A DNA stretch of 64,000 nucleotides, taken from positions 62,001-126,000 of the forward strand of contig NZ_BJTG01000002.1 of the NCBI RefSeq assembly GCF_013340205.1, given 5' to 3'. Position 1 is the first letter of the stretch, and the number at the start of each line of letters is the position of its first letter. The notes under the pieces were generated by a model, which was given only the letters and a program-made list of their open reading frames with translations, did no database searches and had not been told where the DNA came from. Position numbers and translations under genes: made by a program. The stretch is from Anaeromyxobacter diazotrophicus (GTDB lineage Bacteria > Myxococcota > Myxococcia > Myxococcales > Anaeromyxobacteraceae). Below are positions 1 to 7,597 of the stretch, piece after piece.

Positions 1-557
1 CGGCGCGGCCGAACCCGTACCGCTGGGCGCGGGTGGACGCCTGGCTGCGCGAGCTGGGGCCGGAGGGCGACGGCGACCCCCTGGTCGCGGCCGCCATGCC
101 CATGCTGCTCGACGAGCTGGCGCACGCGCGCACCCTGCCGCCCGGCCCGGCCGGCCTGGTCCACGGCGACCTGTTCCTCGACAACGTGCTGTGGGTGGGC
201 GAGCGGGTCTCGGCCCTGCTCGACTGGGAGATGAGCTGCGTCGACGCCTTCGCCTACGACCTCGGCGTGGCCGTGAACGCGTGGTGCTACGGCGAGCGGC
301 ACGAGCCGGCGCTGGCGCGGGCACTGCTGGCCGGCTACCAGGCGGAGCGCCCCCTCGACGCCGCCACCGCCGGCGCGCTCTACGCGCACACCCGCTACGT
401 GGCGCTGCGCTACACCGCCTCCCGCATCCACGCGTTCCACCGCGCGACGCTCTCGGCCGACCGGCTGGCCTGGAAGGACTGGACGCGCTACCGGGACCGC
501 CTGGCGGCGCTGCGCGCGCTCGGCGAGCCCGCCTTCCGCGCGCTCCTGGGCCTGTAG
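1..557 (+). CDS. thrB: Homoserine kinase type II (ThrB), C-terminal part, cut by the window edge
   Basis: Phosphorylates homoserine in threonine synthesis. It is the aminoglycoside-phosphotransferase-fold kinase, not the GHMP type. The frame is open from base 3, so the N-lobe lies outside the window; the GTG at 33 is internal. What remains has the catalytic loop HGDLFLDN, the metal-binding stretch LLDWEMSCVDAFAYDL and the family signature VNAWCYGE, followed by LLAGYQAERPL and a helical C-terminal end. These match ThrB proteins of Pseudomonas and Rhizobium type from memory. Another APH-fold kinase is possible, but the DAFAYDL...NAWC stretch favours ThrB. The gene ends convergently with the lipoprotein gene at 589. 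Confidence 0.7.
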   Translation, partial: ARPNPYRWARVDAWLRELGPEGDGDPLVAAAMPMLLDELAHARTLPPGPAGLVHGDLFLDNVLWVGERVSALLDWEMSCVDAFAYDLGVAVNAWCYGERHEPALARALLAGYQAERPLDAATAGALYAHTRYVALRYTASRIHAFHRATLSADRLAWKDWTRYRDRLAALRALGEPAFRALLGL

Positions 558-588
558 CGGCGAGCGTAGGGGCAGCCGAAGGAGGCTG

Positions 589-1050
589 CTACAACCCGCT
601 GACGAACTTCCACTGCCCGTCCTCGCGGACGAGCTGCATGCGCTGGGTGTCGCTGGCGGACTTCGCCACCTCGCCGGTCCGGGTCTGGATCCGGAAGTGC
701 TCGTCGTAGAAGACGTAGGCCGCCGCGCGGTCGCCCTTCACCTCGACCCGGCGGACGCCGATGTCGAGCCGCAGCGCGGTGATCTTCGCGTAGTCGGCGG
801 TGAGGCGCTTCACGAGCTGCGGGTAGTCGATGTCGTCGGCGGGGTCGGGGGTGCCGGCGTCGTCGAAGTACTGGCTGGAGGCGAGCGCCAGCACCGCCGG
901 GGCGTCGCGCCGCTCCGCCGCCTGGCGGTAGGCCTCGATGGTCGCCACGATCGCGCGCGTGTCGGGCGTGTCGTCGATGGTGGTGCCGGGGATGCGGTGG
1001 GCCCCGCAGGCGAGCGCGAGGACGGCCAGGGTCGCGGCGAGGGAGCGCAT
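589..1050 (-). CDS. Putative lipoprotein with an NTF2/SnoaL-like domain
   Basis: About 153 residues. I place the start at the ATG at 1050 because it opens directly on a lipoprotein signal (MRSLAATLAVLALACG, lipobox ALAC). An in-frame start at 1086 would add a basic leader that no signal peptide needs. The mature part begins with a helix ending in EAYRQAAERRD, then YFDD, and later strands such as AAAYVFYDEHFRI and MQLVREDGQWKFVSGL. That pattern is the cone-shaped NTF2-like fold seen in SnoaL and DUF4440 proteins. No catalytic residues can be assigned. It is probably anchored to a membrane facing the periplasm. It converges on thrB. Confidence 0.55.
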   Translation of the reverse strand: MRSLAATLAVLALACGAHRIPGTTIDDTPDTRAIVATIEAYRQAAERRDAPAVLALASSQYFDDAGTPDPADDIDYPQLVKRLTADYAKITALRLDIGVRRVEVKGDRAAAYVFYDEHFRIQTRTGEVAKSASDTQRMQLVREDGQWKFVSGL

Positions 1051-1192
1051 GCCGCGTTTAAAGCGCGCCCGGCCTGCGCGCGTCAACTGCGGCGTGGCCC
1101 GGCCGGTGCCCGGCCGGCGCGCCGCCCGGGGCTCGCGAGGCGGGCCGGCGGTGGGCAGATTTCGCCCTCACCACCCGACGCGGGGGGAACTC

Positions 1193-1690
1193 ATGAAGCG
1201 CGCACTCAGCCTCATCGCCCTGGCGGCCGTCGCCTGCACGAACCGGGCGGCCACCTACTCGGGAGACACGTCCAGCGGCGCGGACACCGCCCGCGCCGCC
1301 TCCTCGGGTGCGGCGATCTCGCCCTCCCAGCTCTCGCCCGAGCAGGTGCGGCTCGTCCAGCGGTCGCTCATCGACCGCGGCTTCGCGGTGGACCCGACCG
1401 GCAACTTCGACGATCGGACCCAGACGGCGCTGGGCGACTTCCAGCGCGCGCGCGGCCTGCCGGCCACCGCCGCCCTCGATCGGCCCACGCTGGACGCGCT
1501 CGGCCTCGACCCGCGCGAGGTGACGCCGCCGGGCGGCCGCGCGGCGGCCCCGGCCAGCGGCCCCGCGACCGAGGAGGGGACGGGCGCCGGCACCGGTCAG
1601 ACGCCCGGGGTCAGCCCGTACGATCCGGCGAACTCGGGGCAGCCCGACTCGAGCCACCCCAGCCGCGACGGGGACGACACGGACAAGTGA
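1193..1690 (+). CDS. Peptidoglycan-binding (PG_binding_1) lipoprotein
   Basis: 165 residues. The ATG at 1193 sits behind a GGGGGGAA ribosome site, and the product opens with a lipoprotein signal (MKRALSLIALAAVACT, lipobox AVAC). Residues about 45-105 form a peptidoglycan-binding domain: VRLVQRSLIDRGFAVDP, GNFDDRTQTALGDFQRARGL, then a Leu-rich end. The C-terminal 50 residues are Gly/Pro/Ser/Thr-rich and probably disordered. Expected location is the periplasm, lipid-anchored and touching the cell wall. No enzyme domain accompanies the binding module, so a structural or scaffold role is likely. It is divergent from the NTF2-like lipoprotein gene. Confidence 0.65.
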   Translation: MKRALSLIALAAVACTNRAATYSGDTSSGADTARAASSGAAISPSQLSPEQVRLVQRSLIDRGFAVDPTGNFDDRTQTALGDFQRARGLPATAALDRPTLDALGLDPREVTPPGGRAAAPASGPATEEGTGAGTGQTPGVSPYDPANSGQPDSSHPSRDGDDTDK

Positions 1691-1789
1691 CCGCCCCGGG
1701 CGAGGGGCGAGCAGGCTGCGGGGGCGGGATGGGGAGGGCGGCGCGGCGGCGCTTGTCAGGCCGGCCCCCGCTCTCTACATTCCGGCCGC

Positions 1790-2245
1790 ATGTCGACCGC
1801 GAGCTACGAGGCCCTGAAGAAGTTCTTCGAGACGTCGGCGGCGGCGCGCAAGGCCACGCGCCCGCTCCACGACGCGGCGGAGGTCGCGCTGCAGCTCGAC
1901 GGCGGGCCGGCGCACTTCAAGGTCGAGGGCGGGAAGGCGCAGGTCCACGAGGGACCGGCCGTGAACCCCGACTTCACGCTCCACCTCCCCGACGGCGCCG
2001 TGAAGCGCATCACCTCGCTCCCCAGCGACGACGTGGGCGAGTTCGGGGTCGAGTTCTTCAAGCTGGTGCTGGAGAAGGATCCGGCGCTCAAGGCCAGGGT
2101 CAAGATCGACGCGCCGACCGGCCAGCTCCTGTCGCACGGCTACCTGAGCGTGCTGGCGCAGGGCGGGATGAAGGTCACCTGGTGGCTGCTCAAGAACGGC
2201 GTGAAGAACCCCAAGGCGGCCATCGACCGGCTGCGCCACGGGTAG
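1790..2245 (+). CDS. SCP2 sterol-binding domain protein
   Basis: 151 residues, cytoplasmic (no signal or membrane segment). It reads as one SCP-2 domain: an N-terminal helix, the strand HFKVEGGKAQVHEGPAVNP, the family-typical DFTLHLPDGAVKRI, then VEFFKLVLEKDPALKARVKI and a C-terminal helix that would cover a lipid-binding cavity. SCP2 proteins bind fatty acyl chains or sterol-like lipids; the ligand here cannot be told. The gene stands alone, with no operon partner on its strand. Confidence 0.6.
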   Translation: MSTASYEALKKFFETSAAARKATRPLHDAAEVALQLDGGPAHFKVEGGKAQVHEGPAVNPDFTLHLPDGAVKRITSLPSDDVGEFGVEFFKLVLEKDPALKARVKIDAPTGQLLSHGYLSVLAQGGMKVTWWLLKNGVKNPKAAIDRLRHG

Positions 2246-2273
2246 CGCGCGCCGCGGCGCGCCCGCGGACGCC

Positions 2274-4625
2274 TCACCGCGCGCCGCGCGCGTCCCGCTC
2301 GAAGGCGCAGCGCGCCGCGGCGTCCTCCGCCTGCGCGCGGAGCGCGGACGCCGGCGGCGCGGCGCGGGCCAGCGCGCGGAAGGCGGCGATCCCGGCCTCG
2401 GCCTGACCGGCCCGGCAGAGCGCCTCGGCCGCCAGGCGCCGGGCCTCCTCCTCGAGCTCGGGGCCCGGCAGCGCGCCGGGATCGAGCCGGCGCAGCGCCT
2501 CGATCGCCAGCTCCGGCGCGCCGCCCGCCAGCCGGGCGCGCGCGAGCAGGTACCGCGCCAGCGGCGCGTCGCTCCCGGCGAGGCGCGCCACCGCGCCGGG
2601 GGCGCCGGGGCCGCCCAGGAGCCACGGCGTCACCGCCTGCGCCAGCGGCGCGTCGCGGGCCGCCGCCAGCTTCGCGTCGAGGGCGCGCGCCTCGGCGCCC
2701 GCGGGGTGGGCGAGCGCGCGCGCCGCCCGGTAGCGGGCCGCCGCCGCCGCGCCGTCCCCCGCCCCGAGGCGCAGGTCGCCGAGCTGCTCGAGCAGCGAGG
2801 CGCGCAGCGCGCTCCGGCCGCCCGCCGCCTCGGCGCGGCCGAGCGCCTCCGCGAGCAGCGCCTCCGCGCGCGCCGGCTCGCCGGCGGCGCGCCACGCCTC
2901 GGCGGCCCCGCGCAGCCAGGCCGGATCCCCGCCCGAGAGCGAGGAGGCGCGGCGCAGGAGCCGCTCGGCCGCGGCGGCGCGGCCGCGGGCGGCGTCGCGC
3001 GCCGCCTCGACCTCCAGGTCCGCCACCTCGCGGGCGCAGACGCGGGAGAAGAGGCTGCCGCGCTCGAACCGCGCCTCGGCCTGGGCCGCGAGCGCGGGCG
3101 GCACGCTCACCCCGTCGAGGAACGCCTGCCACTCGGCCTCGAGCGCCGGCAGCGAGCGGCCCAGGGCGCGCGGCACGTCGTCCTCCGCGTAGGCCGCCAG
3201 CACCGCGGCCGACCCGTAGCGATCGAGCAGGAAGCGGAGGAAGCTCCCGGCGGCGGTGTACGCCCGGGCCGGCGCGGCGCTCCAGAAGCCGGCCGGGCCG
3301 AGCAGCGACGCGAGCGGCGGCAGCCGGCCCTGGTCGCGCAGGGCGCGGGTCCAGGCGTGGACGTCGAACGGGCCCGCCGGCACCTCCACCGCCACCGCCA
3401 GCCCCTCGGTGAGCCCGGCGTCGACGAGGAGCAGCTTCCGCGCCGGCACGCCGAGCAGCCCCGGCGCGGCGGCGCTGGCGAGCGCGTGCACGAGCTCGTG
3501 CCGGAGCACCGGGTGCGGCACGCCCTGGTCGTGGACGTGGATCTCCGCCAGCCACGGCTTCGTGAAGCTGGTGTGACCGGCCCCGACGAGCCGCCGCTTC
3601 TCCTCGGCGCTCCGGTACAGCCAGACCGTGGCGCGCGGCGCCCGCGCGAGCCCGAGCGCGCGCGCCACCGCGGCCGCGTCGTACTCGCAGTCGAGCAGGA
3701 GCCGCTCGGCCTCCTCGGCGCTCTTCTCGCGCGGCAGGTGGACCGTGCAGCGCGCGCCCTCCCGCACCGCGCCCAGCGCGCCCGCCAGCTCCGCCCGCGT
3801 GGCGGTGCCGCCGCCGAGCGCGCGCGCGCCGAGGGCCGCCAGCGCCGCGAGCGCCAGCGCGAGGGCGGCCCAGGCGCGGCGGCGGGGGTCGCGCTGCGCC
3901 TGCCAGAGCGCCCCCGCCGCGAGCGCGGCGCAGGTCCAGGCCAGGGTGCCGGCCCGGAAGAGCAGGAGCCGGCGGTCCACCGCCAGCGCCTCGTCGTAGA
4001 GCGGGCCGGGCCAGACGCCGAGGAGGTGGTCGAGCGCGGAGGCGGAGGGGCCGAAGTACCCGGCGGCGAGCGTGCCGAGGAGCGAGGCCGCCGCGACGAG
4101 CGCGTAGAGGAGGGCCGCGCGGCGGCGGCGGCCGGCCGCGGCCAGCCCGCACGCGACGCCGAGCGCCGCGGCGAGCAGGGCCGAGGGGGCGGCCACCAGC
4201 GCGAACAGCGCGGCGCCGGCGAGCGGCCGGCACGGGGTGGCGAGCGCCGCGCGGGCGGCCGAGGCCGAGAAGAGGAGCGCCTGGAGCCCGAGGAGGACCA
4301 TCGCAGCGGCGGCGAAGGGGCGGAGGATCGGGGCGCGCGGCGCCGCCCCCGGGGCGAACCCGGCCCCGCCGCGGCGCGCGGCGGCGGCCGCCAGGGCCCG
4401 CCGCGCCGCCGCGATCCCGAGCGCCGGCCCGACGAGGAGGGCCGAGAGGAGCGCCGCCGCGAGCCCCAGCTCGAACCCGGGCACCTCGAGCAGGGGGAGG
4501 GCGCCCCCCGCCGCCCCGAGGAGGGTCAGCGCGGCCGCCGCCGCCCACACCCACCGCGCGTGGAGCAGGGAGGCGATGTGGTCGGCGGTGCGCCCCTCGT
4601 TCATGCCCGGGACCTGCGATACCAT
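2274..4625 (-). CDS. Polytopic membrane protein with a gluzincin (peptidase MA-like) domain and C-terminal TPRs
   Basis: 783 residues. The N-terminal 260 residues hold several hydrophobic segments, making an integral membrane region. A zinc-metallopeptidase core follows: HELVH at residues 376-380 and a downstream glutamate at 407 in GLTEGLAVA, the gluzincin spacing of the peptidase MA family. The last 300 residues are Ala-rich helical repeats of TPR type. The likely role is a membrane-tethered protease facing the periplasm; the substrate is unknown. An alternative start at 4604 (MNEGRTADH) is possible, and neither start has a clear ribosome site. The start lies 8 bases from the divergent PilZ gene, so they share a control region. 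Confidence 0.6.
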   Translation of the reverse strand: MVSQVPGMNEGRTADHIASLLHARWVWAAAAALTLLGAAGGALPLLEVPGFELGLAAALLSALLVGPALGIAAARRALAAAAARRGGAGFAPGAAPRAPILRPFAAAAMVLLGLQALLFSASAARAALATPCRPLAGAALFALVAAPSALLAAALGVACGLAAAGRRRRAALLYALVAAASLLGTLAAGYFGPSASALDHLLGVWPGPLYDEALAVDRRLLLFRAGTLAWTCAALAAGALWQAQRDPRRRAWAALALALAALAALGARALGGGTATRAELAGALGAVREGARCTVHLPREKSAEEAERLLLDCEYDAAAVARALGLARAPRATVWLYRSAEEKRRLVGAGHTSFTKPWLAEIHVHDQGVPHPVLRHELVHALASAAAPGLLGVPARKLLLVDAGLTEGLAVAVEVPAGPFDVHAWTRALRDQGRLPPLASLLGPAGFWSAAPARAYTAAGSFLRFLLDRYGSAAVLAAYAEDDVPRALGRSLPALEAEWQAFLDGVSVPPALAAQAEARFERGSLFSRVCAREVADLEVEAARDAARGRAAAAERLLRRASSLSGGDPAWLRGAAEAWRAAGEPARAEALLAEALGRAEAAGGRSALRASLLEQLGDLRLGAGDGAAAAARYRAARALAHPAGAEARALDAKLAAARDAPLAQAVTPWLLGGPGAPGAVARLAGSDAPLARYLLARARLAGGAPELAIEALRRLDPGALPGPELEEEARRLAAEALCRAGQAEAGIAAFRALARAAPPASALRAQAEDAAARCAFERDARGAR

Positions 4626-4633
4626 GCCGCGCG

Positions 4634-5005
4634 ATGACGGAACACCGCCAGCACCCGCGCGCTCCGATCGAGCTCGAGGTCGGCTACAAGCGCCTCAACA
4701 GCTTCTTCGCCGAGTACACGAAGAACATCTCGAAGGGCGGCACGTTCATCAAGACGAAGAAGCCGCTGCCGGCCGGCACGCGCTTCCTGTTCAAGCTGCA
4801 GGTGCCGTCCCGCCCGGAGCCGTTCGAGATCGAGGGCGAGGTGGTGCGGGCCGACGAGCCCGGCGACGAGCCCGGGATGGCCATCCGCTTCGTCTGGCAG
4901 GATCAGACGGCGCGGCTGGCGTTCGAGGCGAGCGTGGAGCGGCTCATGGTCGGCAGCCTCGGCCCGCAGGTGGCGGCCGAGCTGCTCAAGCCCGAGCGCG
5001 GCTAA
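4634..5005 (+). CDS. PilZ domain protein (TIGR02266-like)
   Basis: 123 residues, one PilZ domain. It shows RQHPR near the N-terminus (an RxxxR motif) and the second motif NISKGGTFI (D/N-x-S-x-x-G), the two stretches that bind cyclic-di-GMP in PilZ proteins. The length and the N-terminal arrangement resemble the paralog family common in myxobacteria (TIGR02266, from memory). It probably works as a small cytoplasmic c-di-GMP effector. Its stop codon overlaps the stop of the convergent DUF192 gene by 4 bases. Confidence 0.75.
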   Translation: MTEHRQHPRAPIELEVGYKRLNSFFAEYTKNISKGGTFIKTKKPLPAGTRFLFKLQVPSRPEPFEIEGEVVRADEPGDEPGMAIRFVWQDQTARLAFEASVERLMVGSLGPQVAAELLKPERG

Positions 5006-5493
5006 TCCCGCGCCGCGTCGCCCTCGAAGGTGACGCGGTCGCCCGCCGCGACGCCGTGGGCCGCGCTCCAGCCGCCGTTCACCTCCAGCACGTAGCGGCT
5101 CGGCCGGCCGGGCGTCCGCGGCGCGGTGGAGTGCGGCTCGGCGCGCTCCACGATCCCGACCACGGTCTTCCCCTCGTCGATGAAGATCATGTCGAGCGGG
5201 ATGAGCGTGTTCTTCATCCAGAACGCGTGGACGGCCGTGTCGGGGAACACGAACAGCATGCCCTCGTCCGGTCCGAGCCGCTCGCGGAACATGAGCCCGC
5301 GGGCGAGCTGGGCCTCGCCGCGGGCCAGCTCGACCGCGACCGCGCTCACCCGGCCGGAGGGGCTCTCGATGAGCACGCGGGGCGGGGCGGAGGCGGCGTC
5401 GGCGCCGCGCCCGGCGGGCGGGCCGGGCGCGCGGCAGGCCGCGAGGGCGAGGGCGAGCCCCACCGCGGCCGCGCCTGCGGGGGTGAAGCTCAC
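5002..5493 (-). CDS. DUF192 lipoprotein
   Basis: 163 residues. A lipoprotein signal (ALALAACR) precedes a Pro/Ala-rich linker and one DUF192 domain. The domain shows the hallmark stretches RGLMFRERLGPDEGMLFVF, FWMKNTLIPLDMIFI and RYVLEVNGGW. DUF192 proteins are short secreted or membrane proteins of unknown biochemical role. The start overlaps the end of the upstream lipoprotein gene by 4 bases, indicating translational coupling. The 3' end overlaps the convergent PilZ gene. Confidence 0.75.
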   Translation of the reverse strand: MSFTPAGAAAVGLALALAACRAPGPPAGRGADAASAPPRVLIESPSGRVSAVAVELARGEAQLARGLMFRERLGPDEGMLFVFPDTAVHAFWMKNTLIPLDMIFIDEGKTVVGIVERAEPHSTAPRTPGRPSRYVLEVNGGWSAAHGVAAGDRVTFEGDAARD

Positions 5494-5885
5494 TGCAGCG
5501 GGACGGCGCAGTACTTGGAGAAGGAGCCGGCGCCCGAGCTGGCGCCGCCGAGGTACGTGGCCTTCTGCTGGTCGGTCAGCGTGGCGAGGAACGCGTCGTC
5601 GAGCACGACGGCCCGGCAGACGAGGCCGGTGTCCGAGGGCGAGCAGTCCGCGTCGCCCACGCAGGGCTTCGAGCAGTACGGGTTGTTCTTCGCCTTCCCC
5701 GCGAGCGGCGCGGAGGAGGCGATGCAGACGAGGTTGTCACACTGCGTGTTGCCGGACTCGAGGTAGTCGCCGGCGAGCGTCGCGGGGAGCTGCAAGGAGA
5801 AGTCGCAGTGGGAGCCCACGTCGGGCGCCTGGCAACCGGCGAGGGCGAGGGCGAGGGCGGCAGCGGCCGTGGCGACGGTGCGCAT
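5490..5885 (-). CDS. Small cysteine-rich lipoprotein of unknown function
   Basis: 131 residues with a lipoprotein signal (ALALAGCQ). The mature chain has eight further cysteines spread along it (HCDFSL, TQCDNLVCI, YCSKPCVG, DCSPSDTGLVC, KYCAV). This fits a disulfide-rich extracytoplasmic domain. The CxxxC and DxDC pattern resembles the short Cys-rich repeats common in myxobacterial outer-membrane lipoproteins. I do not recognise a named family. It is coupled by a 4-base overlap to the DUF192 gene. Its start lies 176 bases from the divergent glt run. Confidence 0.5.
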   Translation of the reverse strand: MRTVATAAAALALALAGCQAPDVGSHCDFSLQLPATLAGDYLESGNTQCDNLVCIASSAPLAGKAKNNPYCSKPCVGDADCSPSDTGLVCRAVVLDDAFLATLTDQQKATYLGGASSGAGSFSKYCAVPLQ

Positions 5886-6061
5886 CGCGGCGAAGGGTTA
5901 GCACGCGAAACCGGCACCAGCAAGGGAGCGCCGGTGCGCGAGATGTGCGCAACGACCCCACGCCGCGGCGCGCGTCCAGTCCCTTGCCAAGGGGACCTTC
6001 CGTTGCCCGTCCCGGGAACTCGTACTAGCATGCGACCCGTGGCTTGACCGGCGGGATACCC

Positions 6062-6859
6062 TTGGATCTACCAAGACATACATACACCTTCCTCGCCCTC
6101 CTGCTCGCCCCGCTCGCAGCCCTGGGGCAGGCGCAAGAGCCGCCGGGCCTCGATCTCTCGCAGCCGCAGCCGGAGAGCGCGCGCCCCGCGGACGAGGCGG
6201 CCCGGGCGAGGAAGAGCGAACCCGTCGTGCCGCTGGCGGCCGGCGAGAGCGACGTGGCGCTGGGCGACCGCGTGAAGGCGGTGCAGCGCAAGGGCTTCAT
6301 GAAGGCGCACCGGCTGGAGCTCGGCCTCGCCTTCCCGGCCACCGTCAACGACGCCTTCTACGAGAAGGTCGGGTTCGGCGGGAAGCTCGCCTACAACTTC
6401 GAGGACAGCTTCGCGCTCGCGCTGCGCGGCGCCTACTACACCCAGCTGCGCTCGAACCACGTGCGGGAGGCCAAGGCGGCCTTCTCGAGCCAGCTGCTCC
6501 AGAGCGAGCTCAACGGGCAGCTCATGCTCGACGGCATCTGGTCGCCGGTGTACGGCAAGGTGGCCTGGCTCGGCTCCTCCATCGTCCACTTCGACGTCTA
6601 CCTCCTGGCCGGCTTCGGCGGGGTCTGGAGCGCCACCAGCTCGGCGCCGCGCAAGGAGGGGCCGCACATCGCCACCGACTTCGGCGGCGGCATCCGCTTC
6701 TACCCGAAGAGCTGGCTCGCCATCGACGGCGGGCTCATCGCGACGCTCTACCCGGACCAGCCGGTGACCCAGGCGCCGAGCACGGTCCAGAAGGTGGTGG
6801 CCGCGCAGCTCGGCGTGTCCATCTTCTGGCCCTTCACCTTCGAGTACGTCTACCCATGA
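6062..6859 (+). CDS. Outer-membrane beta-barrel protein, GltA/GltB type (first of two)
   Basis: 265 residues. I chose the TTG at 6062 because GGCGGGA sits just upstream and the product then begins with a signal peptide (HTYTFLALLLAPLAALGQA). A TTG at 6044 is the alternative. After a charged linker come alternating amphipathic strands (LELGLAFPATVNDAFYEKVGFGGKLAYNF, read in parts), ending in an aromatic terminal strand, as expected of an outer-membrane barrel. Position at the head of gltC-J, and likeness to its neighbour, identify it as GltA or GltB. In Myxococcus these form the outer-membrane part of the gliding complex. Which of the two letters applies I cannot decide. It overlaps the next gene by 4 bases. 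Confidence 0.65.
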   Translation: MDLPRHTYTFLALLLAPLAALGQAQEPPGLDLSQPQPESARPADEAARARKSEPVVPLAAGESDVALGDRVKAVQRKGFMKAHRLELGLAFPATVNDAFYEKVGFGGKLAYNFEDSFALALRGAYYTQLRSNHVREAKAAFSSQLLQSELNGQLMLDGIWSPVYGKVAWLGSSIVHFDVYLLAGFGGVWSATSSAPRKEGPHIATDFGGGIRFYPKSWLAIDGGLIATLYPDQPVTQAPSTVQKVVAAQLGVSIFWPFTFEYVYP

Positions 6860-7584
6860 CCTCGCGCGCCGCCACCGCCCTCGCGTGCGCCGTCGCGCTC
6901 GCCGCCCTCGCCCCGCGCGCGGCCCGCGCCAGCGCCGCCGACGCCTTCGAGAACAAGGTGAAGCCGGTCTCGGGGCAGCTCTACCAGAAGGGCGGGAAGC
7001 TCGAGCTGACCGCGCTGGGCGCGCTCTCGGTCGACGACGCCTTCTTCTCGAAGTACCAGGGCGGGGCGAAGCTCGCCTACCACTTCAACGACTACTTCGC
7101 GCTCGGGCTGACGGGCTCCGCCGGCACGTCCAGCCCCACCGGCTCGACCTCCATCTGCCCGCTCAACAAGACCTGCACCTCCGCCAGCGCCGCGCAGCTG
7201 TACCAGGTGCCCGGCGACATCAAGTGGATCACCGGCCTCGAGCTCGAGTTCTCGCCCATCTACGGCAAGCTCAACGTCTTCGCGGAGAAGGCGCTCCACT
7301 TCGACCTCTCGCTCCTGGCGGGCGCGGACCTCGTCAGCTACCGCGACGTGCTGAAGCCCGCGGACGCCAACAGCGGGCAGGTGCCCGGCAACGCCACCTC
7401 TCCCGGCGGCCACGTGGGCCTCGGCGCGCGCGTCTTCTTCGCGCGCTTCATGGCGCTCCGGCTCGAGATCAAGGACGTCATCTACTCGGTCCCGCACCTC
7501 TCCTCGGGCAACCTCCAGACCCAGCTCATGGCCGAGGCCGGGCTCTCCTTCTTCGTCCCGGTCGTCCATCGCGACGACACGTGA
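6856..7584 (+). CDS. Outer-membrane beta-barrel protein, GltA/GltB type (second of two)
   Basis: 242 residues starting at an ATGA overlap with the previous gene. A signal peptide (ALACAVALAALAPRAARA) is followed by barrel-like strands. The stretch LSVDDAFFSKYQGGAKLAYHFNDYFALGL closely parallels the preceding protein (in which NDAFYEKVGFGGKLAYNFEDSFALAL occupies the same place), so the pair are paralogs. SPIYGKLNVFAEKALHFDLSLLAG also matches the partner's SPVYGKVAWLG...HFDVYLLAG. In the Myxococcus Glt and Nfs systems such paired barrels sit together in the outer membrane. No pore or ligand function can be read. Confidence 0.65.
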   Translation: MTSRAATALACAVALAALAPRAARASAADAFENKVKPVSGQLYQKGGKLELTALGALSVDDAFFSKYQGGAKLAYHFNDYFALGLTGSAGTSSPTGSTSICPLNKTCTSASAAQLYQVPGDIKWITGLELEFSPIYGKLNVFAEKALHFDLSLLAGADLVSYRDVLKPADANSGQVPGNATSPGGHVGLGARVFFARFMALRLEIKDVIYSVPHLSSGNLQTQLMAEAGLSFFVPVVHRDDT

Positions 7585-7597
7585 ACGGGTGAGGCCC

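Noticed and set aside
6003-6028. TTGCCC and TACTAG before the first glt barrel gene as a promoter
   Set aside because: The spacer is only 14 bases. The real glt promoter probably lies in the 5886-6061 gap, but I could not identify it.
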